From: Natrinema sp. SYSU A 869
GTDB taxonomy: Archaea > Halobacteriota > Halobacteria > Halobacteriales > Natrialbaceae
NCBI RefSeq assembly: GCF_019879105.1
Contig: NZ_CP082249.1
Coordinates: 2,232,001-2,296,000 of the forward strand
Direction of reading: 5' to 3'
Length of the DNA: 64,000 nt
Positions 27,101 through 36,531 of this stretch are shown here, piece by piece. The notes beneath the pieces were generated by a model that saw nothing but the letters and a program-made list of their open reading frames with translations, did not search any database and was not told the DNA's origin. Each line of letters starts with the position of its first letter. Position 1 is the first letter of the stretch. A program made the translations under genes and the position numbers.

Positions 27101-27883
27101 ATGCCGACTGCATCGAACGGATCGGTCTCGCTGTACTACGACCGCGCAGGCGAGGGCGACCCCGTCGTCTTCGTCCCCGAAGCCGGCCTCGGCGGCTGGC
27201 TGTGGGGGTGGCAACACGCCGCCGTTGCCGGTCCCCACGAGGCTGTCGTCTGGGACCTCCGGGGGACGGGTCGCTCCGACGCACCATCCGGCCCCTCCGA
27301 CCTCGAGACGCTCGTCGCCGACCTCGAGGCGGTCCTCGCCGACTGTGACTTCCGCAATGCCCACCTCGTGGGCTGTGGACTCGGCGGTGTGATCGCACTC
27401 GCGGCGGCCCGGACCTCGAGTCGTGTCGAGACGCTGACGCTGTTCGGCACCGCCGCTCAGGGCGAGGCGTTCGACCTCGAGCCGCTCTTCGCGCCGCCGG
27501 ACGATCCGAACGCGCTTCGCCAGTCGCTCGAGGCGGGGTTTTCCGCGGACTTTCTCGAGGCCCAGCCCGACGTGCTGGAGGGGATCGTCGATTGGCGGGC
27601 CGACGGCGACGCGGATCGGGAGGGGTGGGAGGCACAGGTCGCGGCGCTCGAGGGCTTCGACGCGACCGAGTGGCTGGTCGAGGTGACCCAGCCGACGCGG
27701 GTGATTCACGGCGGTTCAGACGAGCTGGTGTCACCGGCGGCTGGGGAGACGTTGGCACGGGGGCTCCCCCGCGGGGAGTTCGAAGTGCTCGAGGGAGCGG
27801 GGCATCTCTGTTTCGTCGAACGCTCGCGGACCGTCAACGATCGGTTGCTCGGCTTTCTCGAGGCCCACATCGACGACGAGTGA
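27101..27883 (+). CDS. Alpha/beta-hydrolase fold protein lacking the nucleophile serine
   Basis: 260 residues. Clear alpha/beta-hydrolase order: oxyanion strand VVFVPEAGLGGWLWGW, VVWDLRGTGRSDAP, nucleophile elbow HLVGCGLGGVIAL, then the acid strand VIHGGSDELVSP and GAGHLCFVERS with the catalytic His. The elbow should read G-x-S-x-G; here it is G91-C-G-L-G95, so residue 93 is Gly instead of Ser (codon GGA). The Asp and His are kept. It may be catalytically dead, use C92 in an unusual way, or act as a binding protein. It follows alaS by 75 bases; a shared transcript is possible. Confidence 0.85.
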   Translation: MPTASNGSVSLYYDRAGEGDPVVFVPEAGLGGWLWGWQHAAVAGPHEAVVWDLRGTGRSDAPSGPSDLETLVADLEAVLADCDFRNAHLVGCGLGGVIALAAARTSSRVETLTLFGTAAQGEAFDLEPLFAPPDDPNALRQSLEAGFSADFLEAQPDVLEGIVDWRADGDADREGWEAQVAALEGFDATEWLVEVTQPTRVIHGGSDELVSPAAGETLARGLPRGEFEVLEGAGHLCFVERSRTVNDRLLGFLEAHIDDE

Positions 27884-27987
27884 GAGAACGGCGTGCTGAA
27901 GTCAGTAGCCGCACCCCGCTGTCGGGCGACCGGGTTCGGCGTGCGGTCGATCGGGTGGGGAGCGGCGACCGAGCGGGCCCGTGGCCG

Positions 27988-30092
27988 CTACTTGAACCGC
28001 AGGAACTGCCGATCGTACTCCGGATCGTCCTCTCGCGGGTGCACCAAGACGAACGATTCCGGTGGGAGTGCCGCCAGTCGGTACGGAAGTTCCGCGAGCG
28101 CTTCGTGCCAGCCCACGCTGCCCTCCTGCGAGGAGACGACGGTGATCAGATCGTCCGCCGTCGCGTCCCGTTCTAACTGTGAGTACAACGCGTTCCACGA
28201 GGGCAGTTCGCGGAACTCCGCGTCGAGCTCCGGCTCGACGAGACCGAAGAGCCGTTCGTACTGGTGAGCCGATCCCTCGACTGCGAGGACCGTGAGTGGG
28301 GCGCCGAGTCGCTCCGCGAGCCGTTTGAGCAGGGAGACGCTCTCGAAGAACCCTTCGTGGTGATCGATTCCCTGCGGAAGCACGACGAAGAGCCGATCGG
28401 TGGTGTTGACCGGATATCCGAGTCGAGCGACGAGCACTGGATCGGTCGTCCGTCTCAACACCTGGTCGATGATGCTCCCGAACAGCCGCCGTCCGATCGA
28501 TTGCTCGGCGTCCCACCCGAGCAAGAGCATGTCGGCTCGCACCTCGACCGCACTGCTGACGATCCCCGAAGCCGGATTGTGATTGACGCGAATCTCGGCA
28601 TCGACGGGAGCGTCGGCTTCGCTCCCGACGGCGGTGAGCGCCTCGAGATCGTCGTAGGCCTCGTCAACTCTCCGTTCAGTCTCGCCAGCCCGATCAGGCT
28701 GGACGACGGTGAGCGTGTGGATCGGCCGGCTTCGTTCCTCGTCTTTGAGAAGCAACGCGAGCTCGAGGAGTCGACGTTGTCGAGTGGCACTTCGGGTAAC
28801 CGGGAGCAGGATCCGGGGATCGGTCGAGGTATTGGAACCCGGTTCGACGTCCTCGGCCAGCGCGAGCCGACGCCCGGCGCGTTTCGTCAGCCAGGGACTG
28901 AGAACTGCAGTCACGAGGAGCATGAGCACGACTGCGTTGAGAATCGCGGCGTCGAACAACCCCGCGTCGTACCCGATCAGCGTGATCGCGAGCGCGGCCG
29001 CGGCCTGCCCGATCGAGAGCCCGAAGATCACGCCGCGTTCGTCGGCGTCGTATCCTTGCAGCCGAGCGACGAGCCACGCCGCGAGCCACTTCAGCGCGAT
29101 CATGACGCCGACGATGACGACTGCGACCTCGAGCGTCCGAACGCCATCGAGGACGACCGTCACGTCCACGAGCATACCGACGTGGAGCAGAAAGAACGGG
29201 ATAAAAAGACGTTGCCCGCGAACTCGACGCGGGAGAGTAGCGTGCCGCCCGCTGGGATCAGCCGGTTGAGTGCGAGACCGGCGACGAACGCGCCGAGGAT
29301 CGGTGCGATATCGAGAAGCGTCGCGATGCTGGCCGCGCCGAAGAAGACCACCGTGACGAAGAGAAATTCGAAATAGCTCTCCTCGCTAAAGTTCTGGAAG
29401 AACCGACGTGCAATTGGAGGCGCGACGAACCAGATTCCAGCGATCAGTACGACCAACGCGATGATTTTCTCGAGAACGACGAAGACGGTCAATCCGCCTT
29501 CGGCCGCGCTCCGAACCAGTGCGAGGACCAACAGCGCCAGCGTATCCGTGAACAGAATGCCACCGAAGACGGCCGTCACCGCTCGATTCTGCGTGATATC
29601 GTACTGATTGACGATCGGATACGCGAGCAACGTGTGCGAGGCGAACACGGCGGCCAGAAGCAACGAGGCGAACAGATCCAGTCCGAGGACAGTCGTCACG
29701 ACGACGGTTCCGACGAGAAACGGTAAGCCAAAGCTGACGAGGCCGAACAGGGCCGCGCTACCGGGATCCTCGGAGAACCGGCGGAGATCGAGTTCGAGAC
29801 CGACGGTGAACAGGAGATAGATCAGTCCGACGTCGCCCAGCAGGACGATCGCGTCGCTGTGTGCGACGAGACCAGTGGCACCCGGTCCGAGTATCGCCCC
29901 GAACAAGACGATGCCGATGATACCCGGCTGACCGAGTCTCCTGACCAGTAGCGGTCCGACCAGAAAGACGGTCAGCGCGAGGGTAAACACGAGAACCGGT
30001 TCCTCGAGCGGGAGTTTCGGAATAGTGACGAGGGCGACTAGCGGGCCATCTATCCACTCGGTCTGCATGCCTCCCCTGAAAATCAGGTTCAT
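27988..30092 (-). pseudogene. CPA2-type cation:proton antiporter with C-terminal USP-like domain, frameshifted
   Basis: Two frames make one protein. The first (from 30092 or the Met at 30068) holds the antiporter helices: LVFTLALTVFLVGPLLVRRLGQPGIIGIVLFGAILGP, then FASHTLLAYPIVNQ and FGAASIATLLDIAPILGAFVAGLALNRLIP. It breaks after FAGNVF. The second frame resumes with IPFFLLHVGMLVDVTVVL, finishes the helices, and adds a soluble region from about residue 430 (DPRILLPVTRSATRQRRLLELALLLKDE) like universal stress protein domains. Adding one base in the A5 run at 29203-29207 restores a protein of about 700 residues. Such antiporters exchange Na+ or K+ for protons. Confidence 0.8.
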
Positions 30093-30208
30093 TTTACTGT
30101 AGCGATCGTTTCCGTATCACGTTGTCTGGAGGGGCACTGGGTGCCGTCCACCTACTGACGACCCGTCGATCCGCACCGGTACGCTTCAACCAGTGGTTCG
30201 TCGCTCGA

Positions 30209-30918
30209 TCATGTCTCCTTCCACTCGCCGAACTTGGTCTCGTCGACCTCGCCTTTGGCCTGTCGCTCGCGCGGCCAGATCGCGATTCCAACGGTGAGTC
30301 CGTAACACAGGACGACGACGCCGATCACGACTGAGCCCGGAATCCCGGGTAGCGACGCGGCTTCCCGCCACGTCTGCCCGGGGTAGTACGCCACGATTCG
30401 AAAGAGCCAGCTAACCAGCATGACGGTCAGCAGCGGGAGATACACTCGCCGGAGCCGACGGGCGACGGCTTCGTGATACGGTAACTTTATCGCCGGATTG
30501 CGGTAGTCTTCGCTCAACTCGGCGCGCCAGCGCGGCCGTTCGACGCCGGCCGACGGATCGAGCGCGTTCGCGAACAGGTTCTCCTGCAGGAGCCGCGCAC
30601 GCGAGCGCCACACGTCGTAACTCTGGTACCGACGCGCCTCGATCCCGAGAAATACAGCGATCACGAGCATTCCGATGAGCAAATCGCGTGAGAGGTTCCG
30701 TCGCTCGAGAACGCGTAGACGAGAATCGCGGCCATGAGGGTGACCGCCCAGTCGGTTGTCCGGTCGAGGCGGTCGCGCCAGGTGGTGACGCGCTCGACCT
30801 CGCCGCGGTAGAGGTGTGCAGCGACCGACCCGAGACCCGTGCTCTGGTCGACCATTTCTCGACCGATCTCCCGCTGTTCGGGAGCCTCCGGGTCGAATTC
30901 GTGTTCATCCCGAGTCAT
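30209..30918 (-). pseudogene. DUF2270-like membrane protein, frameshifted
   Basis: From ATG 30918 (MTRDEHEFDPEAPEQREIGREMVDQSTGLGS) the frame runs through a first membrane segment (WAVTLMAAILVYAFSS) and stops early. A second frame resumes with LLIGMLVIAVFLGIEARRYQSYDVWRSRARLLQENLFANAL and ends KGEVDETKFGEWKET. One extra T in the T3 run (A3 on the + strand, 30681-30683) joins them into about 235 residues with four membrane segments. The RSRARLLQENLFANAL stretch and overall layout are typical of DUF2270 membrane proteins, whose role is unknown. Confidence 0.7.
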
Positions 30919-31035
30919 TACGACAAGAAGAACCGATGACGGCATAACGAGCGCGCCTACACTGCAGGGTATCGGGTTCCGTGCTTGCGACTGACCCCCT
31001 ATCTACTACGTACTCGAGCGTGGGAGTCTCCAATT

Positions 31036-32283
31036 GTGACCCTCTCGTTGGCTCGACGGGCCGAACAGTTCCCGGATCGGACGGCGGTCGTCGATATCTC
31101 CGAGCAGCGGCTGTACGCGCCCGCGGAGACGATTCACGAGGATCGAGTCTCCTACGACGAACTGTCGACGATCGCGACGCGGACGGCAGAGCGACTCGCG
31201 GCGCTGGACATCGGTCCCGGGGACACTGTCTGTCTCGTTACGCGAAACCGGGTCGCCGCGCTCGCATTGTTTTTCGCCTGTCGGCGGCTCGGTGCGACGT
31301 TCGCGCCGATCTCGCACCTGCTGACGCCGGCGTCCGTCGAGCGCCCCTTCGACGTCCTCGAGCCTGATATCGTCGTCTCGGAGGCGGCCCAGCGCGATCT
31401 GGTACGATCGATCCCCTTCGACCGGGCAGTGACGCTCGAGGAATTGGCTGACGCGGACCGCGCCGATATCAACGTCGACGGGCAGCCGTCAGGAGCGAAT
31501 CCGGTGCTGGCCATCCACGGCGATTCGGGCCGCCCGATCACCGGCTACTCGGCCGATACTATCGAACGCAACTGCGAAACGGGTGTCTCGGTGTGGGGGC
31601 TCGCCGCGAACGATACCGTTCCGCTTACCACGCGACTGTCGGCCGTGGACGGTCTCGTTCGGGTTGCGCTGTCGGTGCTGTACGTCGGGGGAACGCTCCT
31701 GCTCGATCGGGCGTTCGACCCCGGCGACGCCACGACCGCGATCGTTGAGGAGGAAGCGACGCTCCTGTTTGGCCGAGAGACTGTCCTCCGCGATATTGCG
31801 GCCGAGTCCGACTTCGACGCGGCCGCCGATTCGATCGAGCGGGCAATCTGTGAGGCCCCGGTCGAAGACGACGTGATCGCAGCGTACCGGGACCGCGATG
31901 TCCCAGTCACGCAGGTCTATGGCCGCCTCGAGTGTCCGACCGCCCTGAGTCAGGAGTTCGAGACCGACGCCGATTCGACCGGAGCCAACACTGACGGAAC
32001 CAGTGTCGGCCGACCGGTTCCAGGCTGTCGCACCCGATTAGTCGACGAGGACGGCACCGTTCTCGAGGGCCAAGCGGACGGCCGACTCCGGCTTTCGGGG
32101 CCAATGGTCGCCGACGGCTACGTCAGCGGTGCCGGTACTGACGACGAGAACTGGTACGAACCGGCCGAACTCGAGAGCGCCGACGACGACGAGACCGAGG
32201 ACCGCGGTCGATTCACGGACGACTGGTTCGATACAGGTGACCAGTTCCGCCGGGACGAGGCGGGAGTCTATTACCGCCGGTGA
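31036..32283 (+). CDS. AMP-binding (acyl-CoA synthetase-like) protein without C-terminal domain
   Basis: 415 residues from GTG 31036 (MTLSLARRAEQFPDRTAVV); a TTG at 30985 is a less likely start. It follows the adenylate-forming fold: YDELSTIATRTAERLAALDIGPGD, RRLGATFAPISHLLTP, and near the end WFDTGDQFRRDEAGVYY (A7-like). The phosphate-binding A3 loop, normally rich in Thr/Ser/Gly with a Lys, reads AIHGDSGRPITGY. The A5 motif is YGRLECPTA. The roughly 100-residue C-terminal domain with the catalytic Lys is missing; TGA comes right after YYRR, and no other frame continues it. Either a truncated gene or a non-catalytic homologue. Confidence 0.7.
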   Translation: MTLSLARRAEQFPDRTAVVDISEQRLYAPAETIHEDRVSYDELSTIATRTAERLAALDIGPGDTVCLVTRNRVAALALFFACRRLGATFAPISHLLTPASVERPFDVLEPDIVVSEAAQRDLVRSIPFDRAVTLEELADADRADINVDGQPSGANPVLAIHGDSGRPITGYSADTIERNCETGVSVWGLAANDTVPLTTRLSAVDGLVRVALSVLYVGGTLLLDRAFDPGDATTAIVEEEATLLFGRETVLRDIAAESDFDAAADSIERAICEAPVEDDVIAAYRDRDVPVTQVYGRLECPTALSQEFETDADSTGANTDGTSVGRPVPGCRTRLVDEDGTVLEGQADGRLRLSGPMVADGYVSGAGTDDENWYEPAELESADDDETEDRGRFTDDWFDTGDQFRRDEAGVYYRR

Positions 32284-32415
32284 GACACAGTGGACAATCG
32301 TGACCGATTTCGATGTCTTCGCCCCGCGCGTCGGCAACGAGCGATCCGTCCGCGATTGCGGCAACCACGGCACCGGGCGGAAGGCCTATTTTCATCGAGT
32401 CGCCACTATGGTGCA

Positions 32416-33141
32416 ATGGATCAACTCCGAGTCGCCGTCCTAAACGCGGCTCACCGGGACGAGAACACGACACGGAACTTCCGGCGCGAACTCGACGCCT
32501 CGCTGGCGGAGTTCGACGCCACCGACGGCACGGTACCGGACGACTTCGACTACGATGGAGCCGTCGTCACCGGCTCCCGGTCGTCGGTCTACTGGGACGA
32601 CGACTGGATGGCACCGGTCAAGAAGTGGGTCGGTGACGCAATCGATCGCGGAATCCCCTTCCTCGGCGTCTGTTGGGGCCACCAGCTACTGGCCGACGTC
32701 CTCGGCGGCACCGTCGCCGACATGGGCGCCTATGAGGTTGGCTACAGCGAGATCGAGCAGACCGCCGACTCGCGGCTGTTCGACGGCATCGACGACACCT
32801 TTACCGCCTTCACCAGCCACTCCGACGCAGTCGCTGCTCTTCCGTCCGGTGCCGAGCCTCTCGCGGAGAACGACTACTCCAACCACGGCTTCCGCAAGGA
32901 TCGGGTCTTCGGCGTCCAGTTTCACCCTGAGTATGACATGCGAACCGCCCGCGAACTCGTCCACCGCAAGGAACTCTCCGACGAACGCCTCGAGTCGATC
33001 CTCGGCGAGATCACCGAGGCGAACTACCGCGAGGCCTGCGAGGCGAAACTCGTCTTCGACAACTTCCTTGAGTTCGTTCGTAACGTGAAGCGGGTCGATA
33101 CCGCTGCCGACGCGTCGGCTTCGGTCGGGCGTTCTGACTAG
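32416..33141 (+). CDS. Class I glutamine amidotransferase (GMP-synthase-like GATase1)
   Basis: 241 residues from ATG 32416; the frame is open further upstream but without homologous sequence. The catalytic triad is visible: C86 in LGVCWGHQLLA, H170 in FGVQFHPEYD and the following Glu172. The Cys-Trp-Gly-His elbow and HSD segment (FTSHSDAVAALPSGAEPLAE) are typical of stand-alone GATase1 proteins related to GuaA and to gamma-glutamyl hydrolase-like enzymes. It would release ammonia from glutamine or cleave a gamma-glutamyl bond. It lacks the synthetase half of GuaA. The stretch 33142-33437 downstream holds no gene or motif I can support. Confidence 0.85.
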   Translation: MDQLRVAVLNAAHRDENTTRNFRRELDASLAEFDATDGTVPDDFDYDGAVVTGSRSSVYWDDDWMAPVKKWVGDAIDRGIPFLGVCWGHQLLADVLGGTVADMGAYEVGYSEIEQTADSRLFDGIDDTFTAFTSHSDAVAALPSGAEPLAENDYSNHGFRKDRVFGVQFHPEYDMRTARELVHRKELSDERLESILGEITEANYREACEAKLVFDNFLEFVRNVKRVDTAADASASVGRSD

Positions 33142-33437
33142 CTACCGAGATAGTAATTCGGCTCGTTCGTCTTTTGACGGCTACTGGCTCTTCAGCAAGA
33201 AAATCAGCGGAAACGGTTTTCCGAGAGTGGTTGGAATACGCACATACGCGCCCGTCGGTCGAGAGCACGGAGATGGCTCGAGCGGATCATTCGAGACGCT
33301 TACGAGTCAACAGACGCGGTAATCGAGCTGTTCGAGATGATTCTACGCCGTAGCTGGACGGCGAACACACGGTCTCGATATCAATCGGTTCGGTACTCAG
33401 GACGGAGAAAACCTCCAACTCGTCGAGATTGATCCGA

Positions 33438-35630
33438 TCAGTCAGCAGCGACTTCGACCTGCGCTTCGTCTTCCTTGCCGATGGCCTCGACGATGAGTTC
33501 GGCGACGTCGACAATCTCGATCTCGTCCTCGTAGTCGCCGGTCTTGCGGCCGTCCTCGTACATCGTCATGCACATCGGACAGGCGACGACGAACTTCTCG
33601 ATGCCGCTGCCGGCATCGGTGTCCTCGAGCGCTTCTCGAATGCGCTCCTCACTGGGTTTGGGCTCTTCCTCGAAGTCCATCCAGAGGCCGCCACCGCCGC
33701 CGCCACAACAGAAGGAGTTGCTGCGGTTGCGGGGCATCTCGTCTAACGTACAGCCTGTCGCTTTGATGAGTTCGCGCGGGGCCTCGTACTCGTCGTTATA
33801 CCGGCCGAGGTGACACGGATCGTGGTAGGTGACCGTGTAATCGAGTTCGGTTCCGTCCAGATCGAGGGTGCCGTCGTCGACGAGCTCTTCGACGGCCTGA
33901 GTCCAGTGGAGCACGTCGATCTCGCCGTCTTCGTTCCACTGGTCTTCGTACTCGAAGGGCATCATCGGGTCGTCGGCGAACTCGTCGAAGTTGACCTCCG
34001 GATACTCGTTCTTGAACGTGTTGTAGGAGTGGGGGTCAGTGCAGACGATTTTATCGAACTCGCAGTCCTCCCACGTTTCGACGTGGTGACCAGCGAGTTC
34101 GACGTAGAGCAACTCCTCGCCGACGCGGCGGATGTCGTTGCCGTCGAACTTCTCGTCGTCGAAGAGGATACCGAAGCTGACGTCGGCCTCCTTGAGGATG
34201 GTCGCCAGCGAACGGGCGACCTGCTTGTTGCGCTCGTCGTAGCTCGGGAAGTCGCCGACGTACCAGAGGTAGTCGACTTCCTCCTCGCGGGCGTCGGTGA
34301 CGTCGAACTCGAGTTCGTCGGCCCAGTCGCCGCGGTTGCGCGGCGAGTTGCCGAACGTGTTGCCGTTTTGCATGACGTTCTGGAAGACGTCCTGCATGTT
34401 GGAGTCGACGTCGCCCTGATCGGTCATCTGTCGGTTGAGTCGGGTAAAGCTCTTGAGATGCTCGATCTCGACGGGGCAGGCGTCCATACAGGCCATACAG
34501 GCCATGCAGGACTCCATGGTCTCCGAGTTGATGACGCTCGTGCCGCCGTCGGCGATGATGGGTTGCTCCTCGCCGCCGGCATCGAGATCCTCGCGGTAGG
34601 ACTTCAAGTCGAGGATGACGTTCCGCGGGTCCAGCGGGCGGTCGGAGGACTTGGCCGGACAGACGGAGGAACAACGGCCGCACTTGGTACAGGCGTCCTG
34701 GTCCAGGATTTCCTTCCAGGTGAAGTCGTCGATGGATTCGGCGTTGGTTGCATCCAGATCCGACGGGACGTTGGGCAGGCGCTGTCCCGCTTTCTCGTCG
34801 CGCGTGACAACGTTCGCGAACGAGGAGATCATATGGAACGGCTTAGCGTAGGGAATCCAGGCGATGAAGAAGAAGGCAAGCAGCGAGTGGGACCACCACG
34901 CGAGCCAGTGGAGGTTCTCGACGTTCAGGCCGCCACCGTTGAGCCCGGCCTCCTGGGCACCCAGTGTCGGGAGCCCGATCGCGTCGAAACCAAGTGCCAT
35001 GCCGTAGGAGACGAAGCTGACGATCTCGTGGTCCGGAATCCCGGCGCTGTAGACGCGCAGCCCCTCGAGGAGGAAGCCACCGACGCCGAGCGCGAACAGG
35101 ATCCAGATGAAGGCGTCATCCTCGGTGGAGGTGTGTCGATCCCAGAGGCGATGGTTGCGGACCCAGTAGCGTCGGTACATCGCCATCCCGATGCCGACGA
35201 CGAAGAGGAGCCCCAGTGCGTCGACCATGAACTGGTAGGCGAGATAGAAATCACCATTCCAAAACGACATATGGAGAATCTTCTCCGCGGCGTACTCTTC
35301 GGCCATCAGGATAAGTGTCGCGACGAATAGCGTCAGGAATCCCCACAGAATAAAGGAATGCATCAGACCACCGTAGAGATCCCTGTTGAACTGTTTCTCG
35401 TTCGAAAGTGCGATCTTGGTCGCGCTCACGATACGGTTCTGCAGGTCGTTGAGCCGCGGGAACGAGTCGTCGTCCCCCTCAGCATAGCGGGAGAACCGCT
35501 GATAGACGCCGTACGTGAAGACGGCGATAGCGGTAAACGCGAGGAGGTAAAACACCGCGTATTCGACGCTGGAAATCCCCCAGTACGTCTCCCTGGCCAC
35601 GTCTGACTGTGCTAAGACGTTCATGTCCAA
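33438..35630 (-). CDS. Heterodisulfide-reductase-like Fe-S membrane oxidoreductase
   Basis: 730 residues. The N-terminal about 290 residues hold six or so membrane helices of the NarI/HdrE cytochrome-b type (YAVFYLLAFTAIAVFTYGVYQRF; HSLLAFFFIAWIPYAKPFH). Then two [4Fe-4S] motifs: CTKCGRCSSVCPA and CMACMACMDACPVEIEHL. Two cysteine-rich CCG-like domains follow; one is degenerate, the other is YHDPCHLGRYNDEYEAPRELIKATG with NSFCCGGGGGGLWMDFEE. It resembles HdrED fusions and the haloarchaeal and bacterial proteins thought to pass electrons between menaquinone and a soluble thiol/disulfide or flavoprotein partner. The partner is unknown; no ETF gene is adjacent. Divergent from the gene at 35805. 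Confidence 0.88.
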   Translation of the reverse strand: MDMNVLAQSDVARETYWGISSVEYAVFYLLAFTAIAVFTYGVYQRFSRYAEGDDDSFPRLNDLQNRIVSATKIALSNEKQFNRDLYGGLMHSFILWGFLTLFVATLILMAEEYAAEKILHMSFWNGDFYLAYQFMVDALGLLFVVGIGMAMYRRYWVRNHRLWDRHTSTEDDAFIWILFALGVGGFLLEGLRVYSAGIPDHEIVSFVSYGMALGFDAIGLPTLGAQEAGLNGGGLNVENLHWLAWWSHSLLAFFFIAWIPYAKPFHMISSFANVVTRDEKAGQRLPNVPSDLDATNAESIDDFTWKEILDQDACTKCGRCSSVCPAKSSDRPLDPRNVILDLKSYREDLDAGGEEQPIIADGGTSVINSETMESCMACMACMDACPVEIEHLKSFTRLNRQMTDQGDVDSNMQDVFQNVMQNGNTFGNSPRNRGDWADELEFDVTDAREEEVDYLWYVGDFPSYDERNKQVARSLATILKEADVSFGILFDDEKFDGNDIRRVGEELLYVELAGHHVETWEDCEFDKIVCTDPHSYNTFKNEYPEVNFDEFADDPMMPFEYEDQWNEDGEIDVLHWTQAVEELVDDGTLDLDGTELDYTVTYHDPCHLGRYNDEYEAPRELIKATGCTLDEMPRNRSNSFCCGGGGGGLWMDFEEEPKPSEERIREALEDTDAGSGIEKFVVACPMCMTMYEDGRKTGDYEDEIEIVDVAELIVEAIGKEDEAQVEVAAD

Positions 35631-35772
35631 TGAGGGGTGGGCTGTAACTTAATTCTTGCCACACCGTCCGGAAGACAACCCCGACGCTGTCTTGCGAAAA
35701 TTTCTCTACTATTTCAAGTTTATAATTGTCGACCATGTTCTATTTGCTGGTCCAACGTGATCTGGCAACAGG

Positions 35773-35780
35773 CTTAAATA
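35773..35780 (+). promoter_or_regulatory. TATA box of the gene at 35805
   Basis: CTTAAATA centred about 28 bases before ATG 35805; a good match to the haloarchaeal TATA consensus with leaderless spacing. Confidence 0.6.
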
Positions 35781-35804
35781 GACTCCCGTCTGGAGTGTCC
35801 ACCC

Positions 35805-36395
35805 ATGAACGACAAAACCGAGGAGCTCCGGGATATCTTCACTGACGTCACCGACGGCGAGGAGACCGTCACCGAATCACAGGAAAATACCCGTGGTTCC
35901 ATCGAGCGAGACGAGCGATCGGACGAGGAACGCCTCGAGAGCGTCGTCCAACAGATGCGCGAGCGGTACGAGTTCGAGACAGCCCTCTCGGACGAGGAGT
36001 TGCTCACGGTCGCCAGAGGCTTCTACGACGACCGGAGTGACGAAGAAATCGCTGATGAACTGAACGTCGACACCGACGAGGTCTTCGAGGCCCGACTGTC
36101 GCTGCATCTCGCGGCCGAGGGCGATGCCGACGAGGTCGACCTCGCGGCGATCCGCGACCGCGAGGAAGACAATACGACGCTGGCCGAGGAGTACGACGTC
36201 ACCGAGGCCCGGATCCGCCGCTATCGACGCGTTGCCGAAGCAAAAGACCAGTCTCGAGCGGCGAACGACCGGTACCGCGACGAGTTCAACAGTATCCTCG
36301 CCGATGCCGACCTCTCCGAGCGGATGACATCCGATCTCCGCGAGGACGGCCTCGAGGACGCGACGGAGGGGATGGAGACTGAGGTAGACTTCTAA
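35805..36395 (+). CDS. Acidic helical protein with HTH-like segments (conditioned-medium-induced-protein-like)
   Basis: 196 residues, strongly acidic and largely helical. Two segments have the spacing of helix-turn-helix units: LLTVARGFYDDRSDEEIADELNVDTDEVFEARLSLHLA (about residues 66-104) and NTTLAEEYDVTEARIRRYRRVAEAKDQSRAANDRY (about 122-157). It resembles the haloarchaeal protein often annotated as conditioned medium-induced protein 4; this name is recalled from general knowledge and not confirmed here. A role in DNA binding is plausible. It has a clear leaderless promoter and stands alone between divergent genes. Confidence 0.7.
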   Translation: MNDKTEELRDIFTDVTDGEETVTESQENTRGSIERDERSDEERLESVVQQMRERYEFETALSDEELLTVARGFYDDRSDEEIADELNVDTDEVFEARLSLHLAAEGDADEVDLAAIRDREEDNTTLAEEYDVTEARIRRYRRVAEAKDQSRAANDRYRDEFNSILADADLSERMTSDLREDGLEDATEGMETEVDF

Positions 36396-36500
36396 GCACC
36401 GAACTTTTTACGGGATCCTCGCTCGCTGTGCTCGCTCGAACCCCGTCTGTATAACGAGCCGAAGGCCCATTCGCACGTCACGGTCGGCGTTCGGACGAGG

Positions 36501-36508
36501 CTTTTTAC
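36501..36508 (+). promoter_or_regulatory. TATA-like element of the Cas4-like gene
   Basis: CTTTTTAC centred about 27 bases before GTG 36532; the spacing supports the GTG as start of a leaderless transcript. Confidence 0.45.
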
Positions 36509-36531
36509 GAGAAGACGCGGCCAGACGTTTC

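Noticed and set aside
33142-33437. Gap of nearly 300 bases between the amidotransferase and the Hdr-like gene, searched for RNA genes
   Set aside because: No open frame with coding character and no stem typical of tRNA, RNase P or SRP RNA.
36420-36480. Alternating CTCGCTCG-type bases that resemble a repeat array
   Set aside because: Short GC-skewed simple sequence common between haloarchaeal genes; no regular repeat and spacer pattern, so not a CRISPR.
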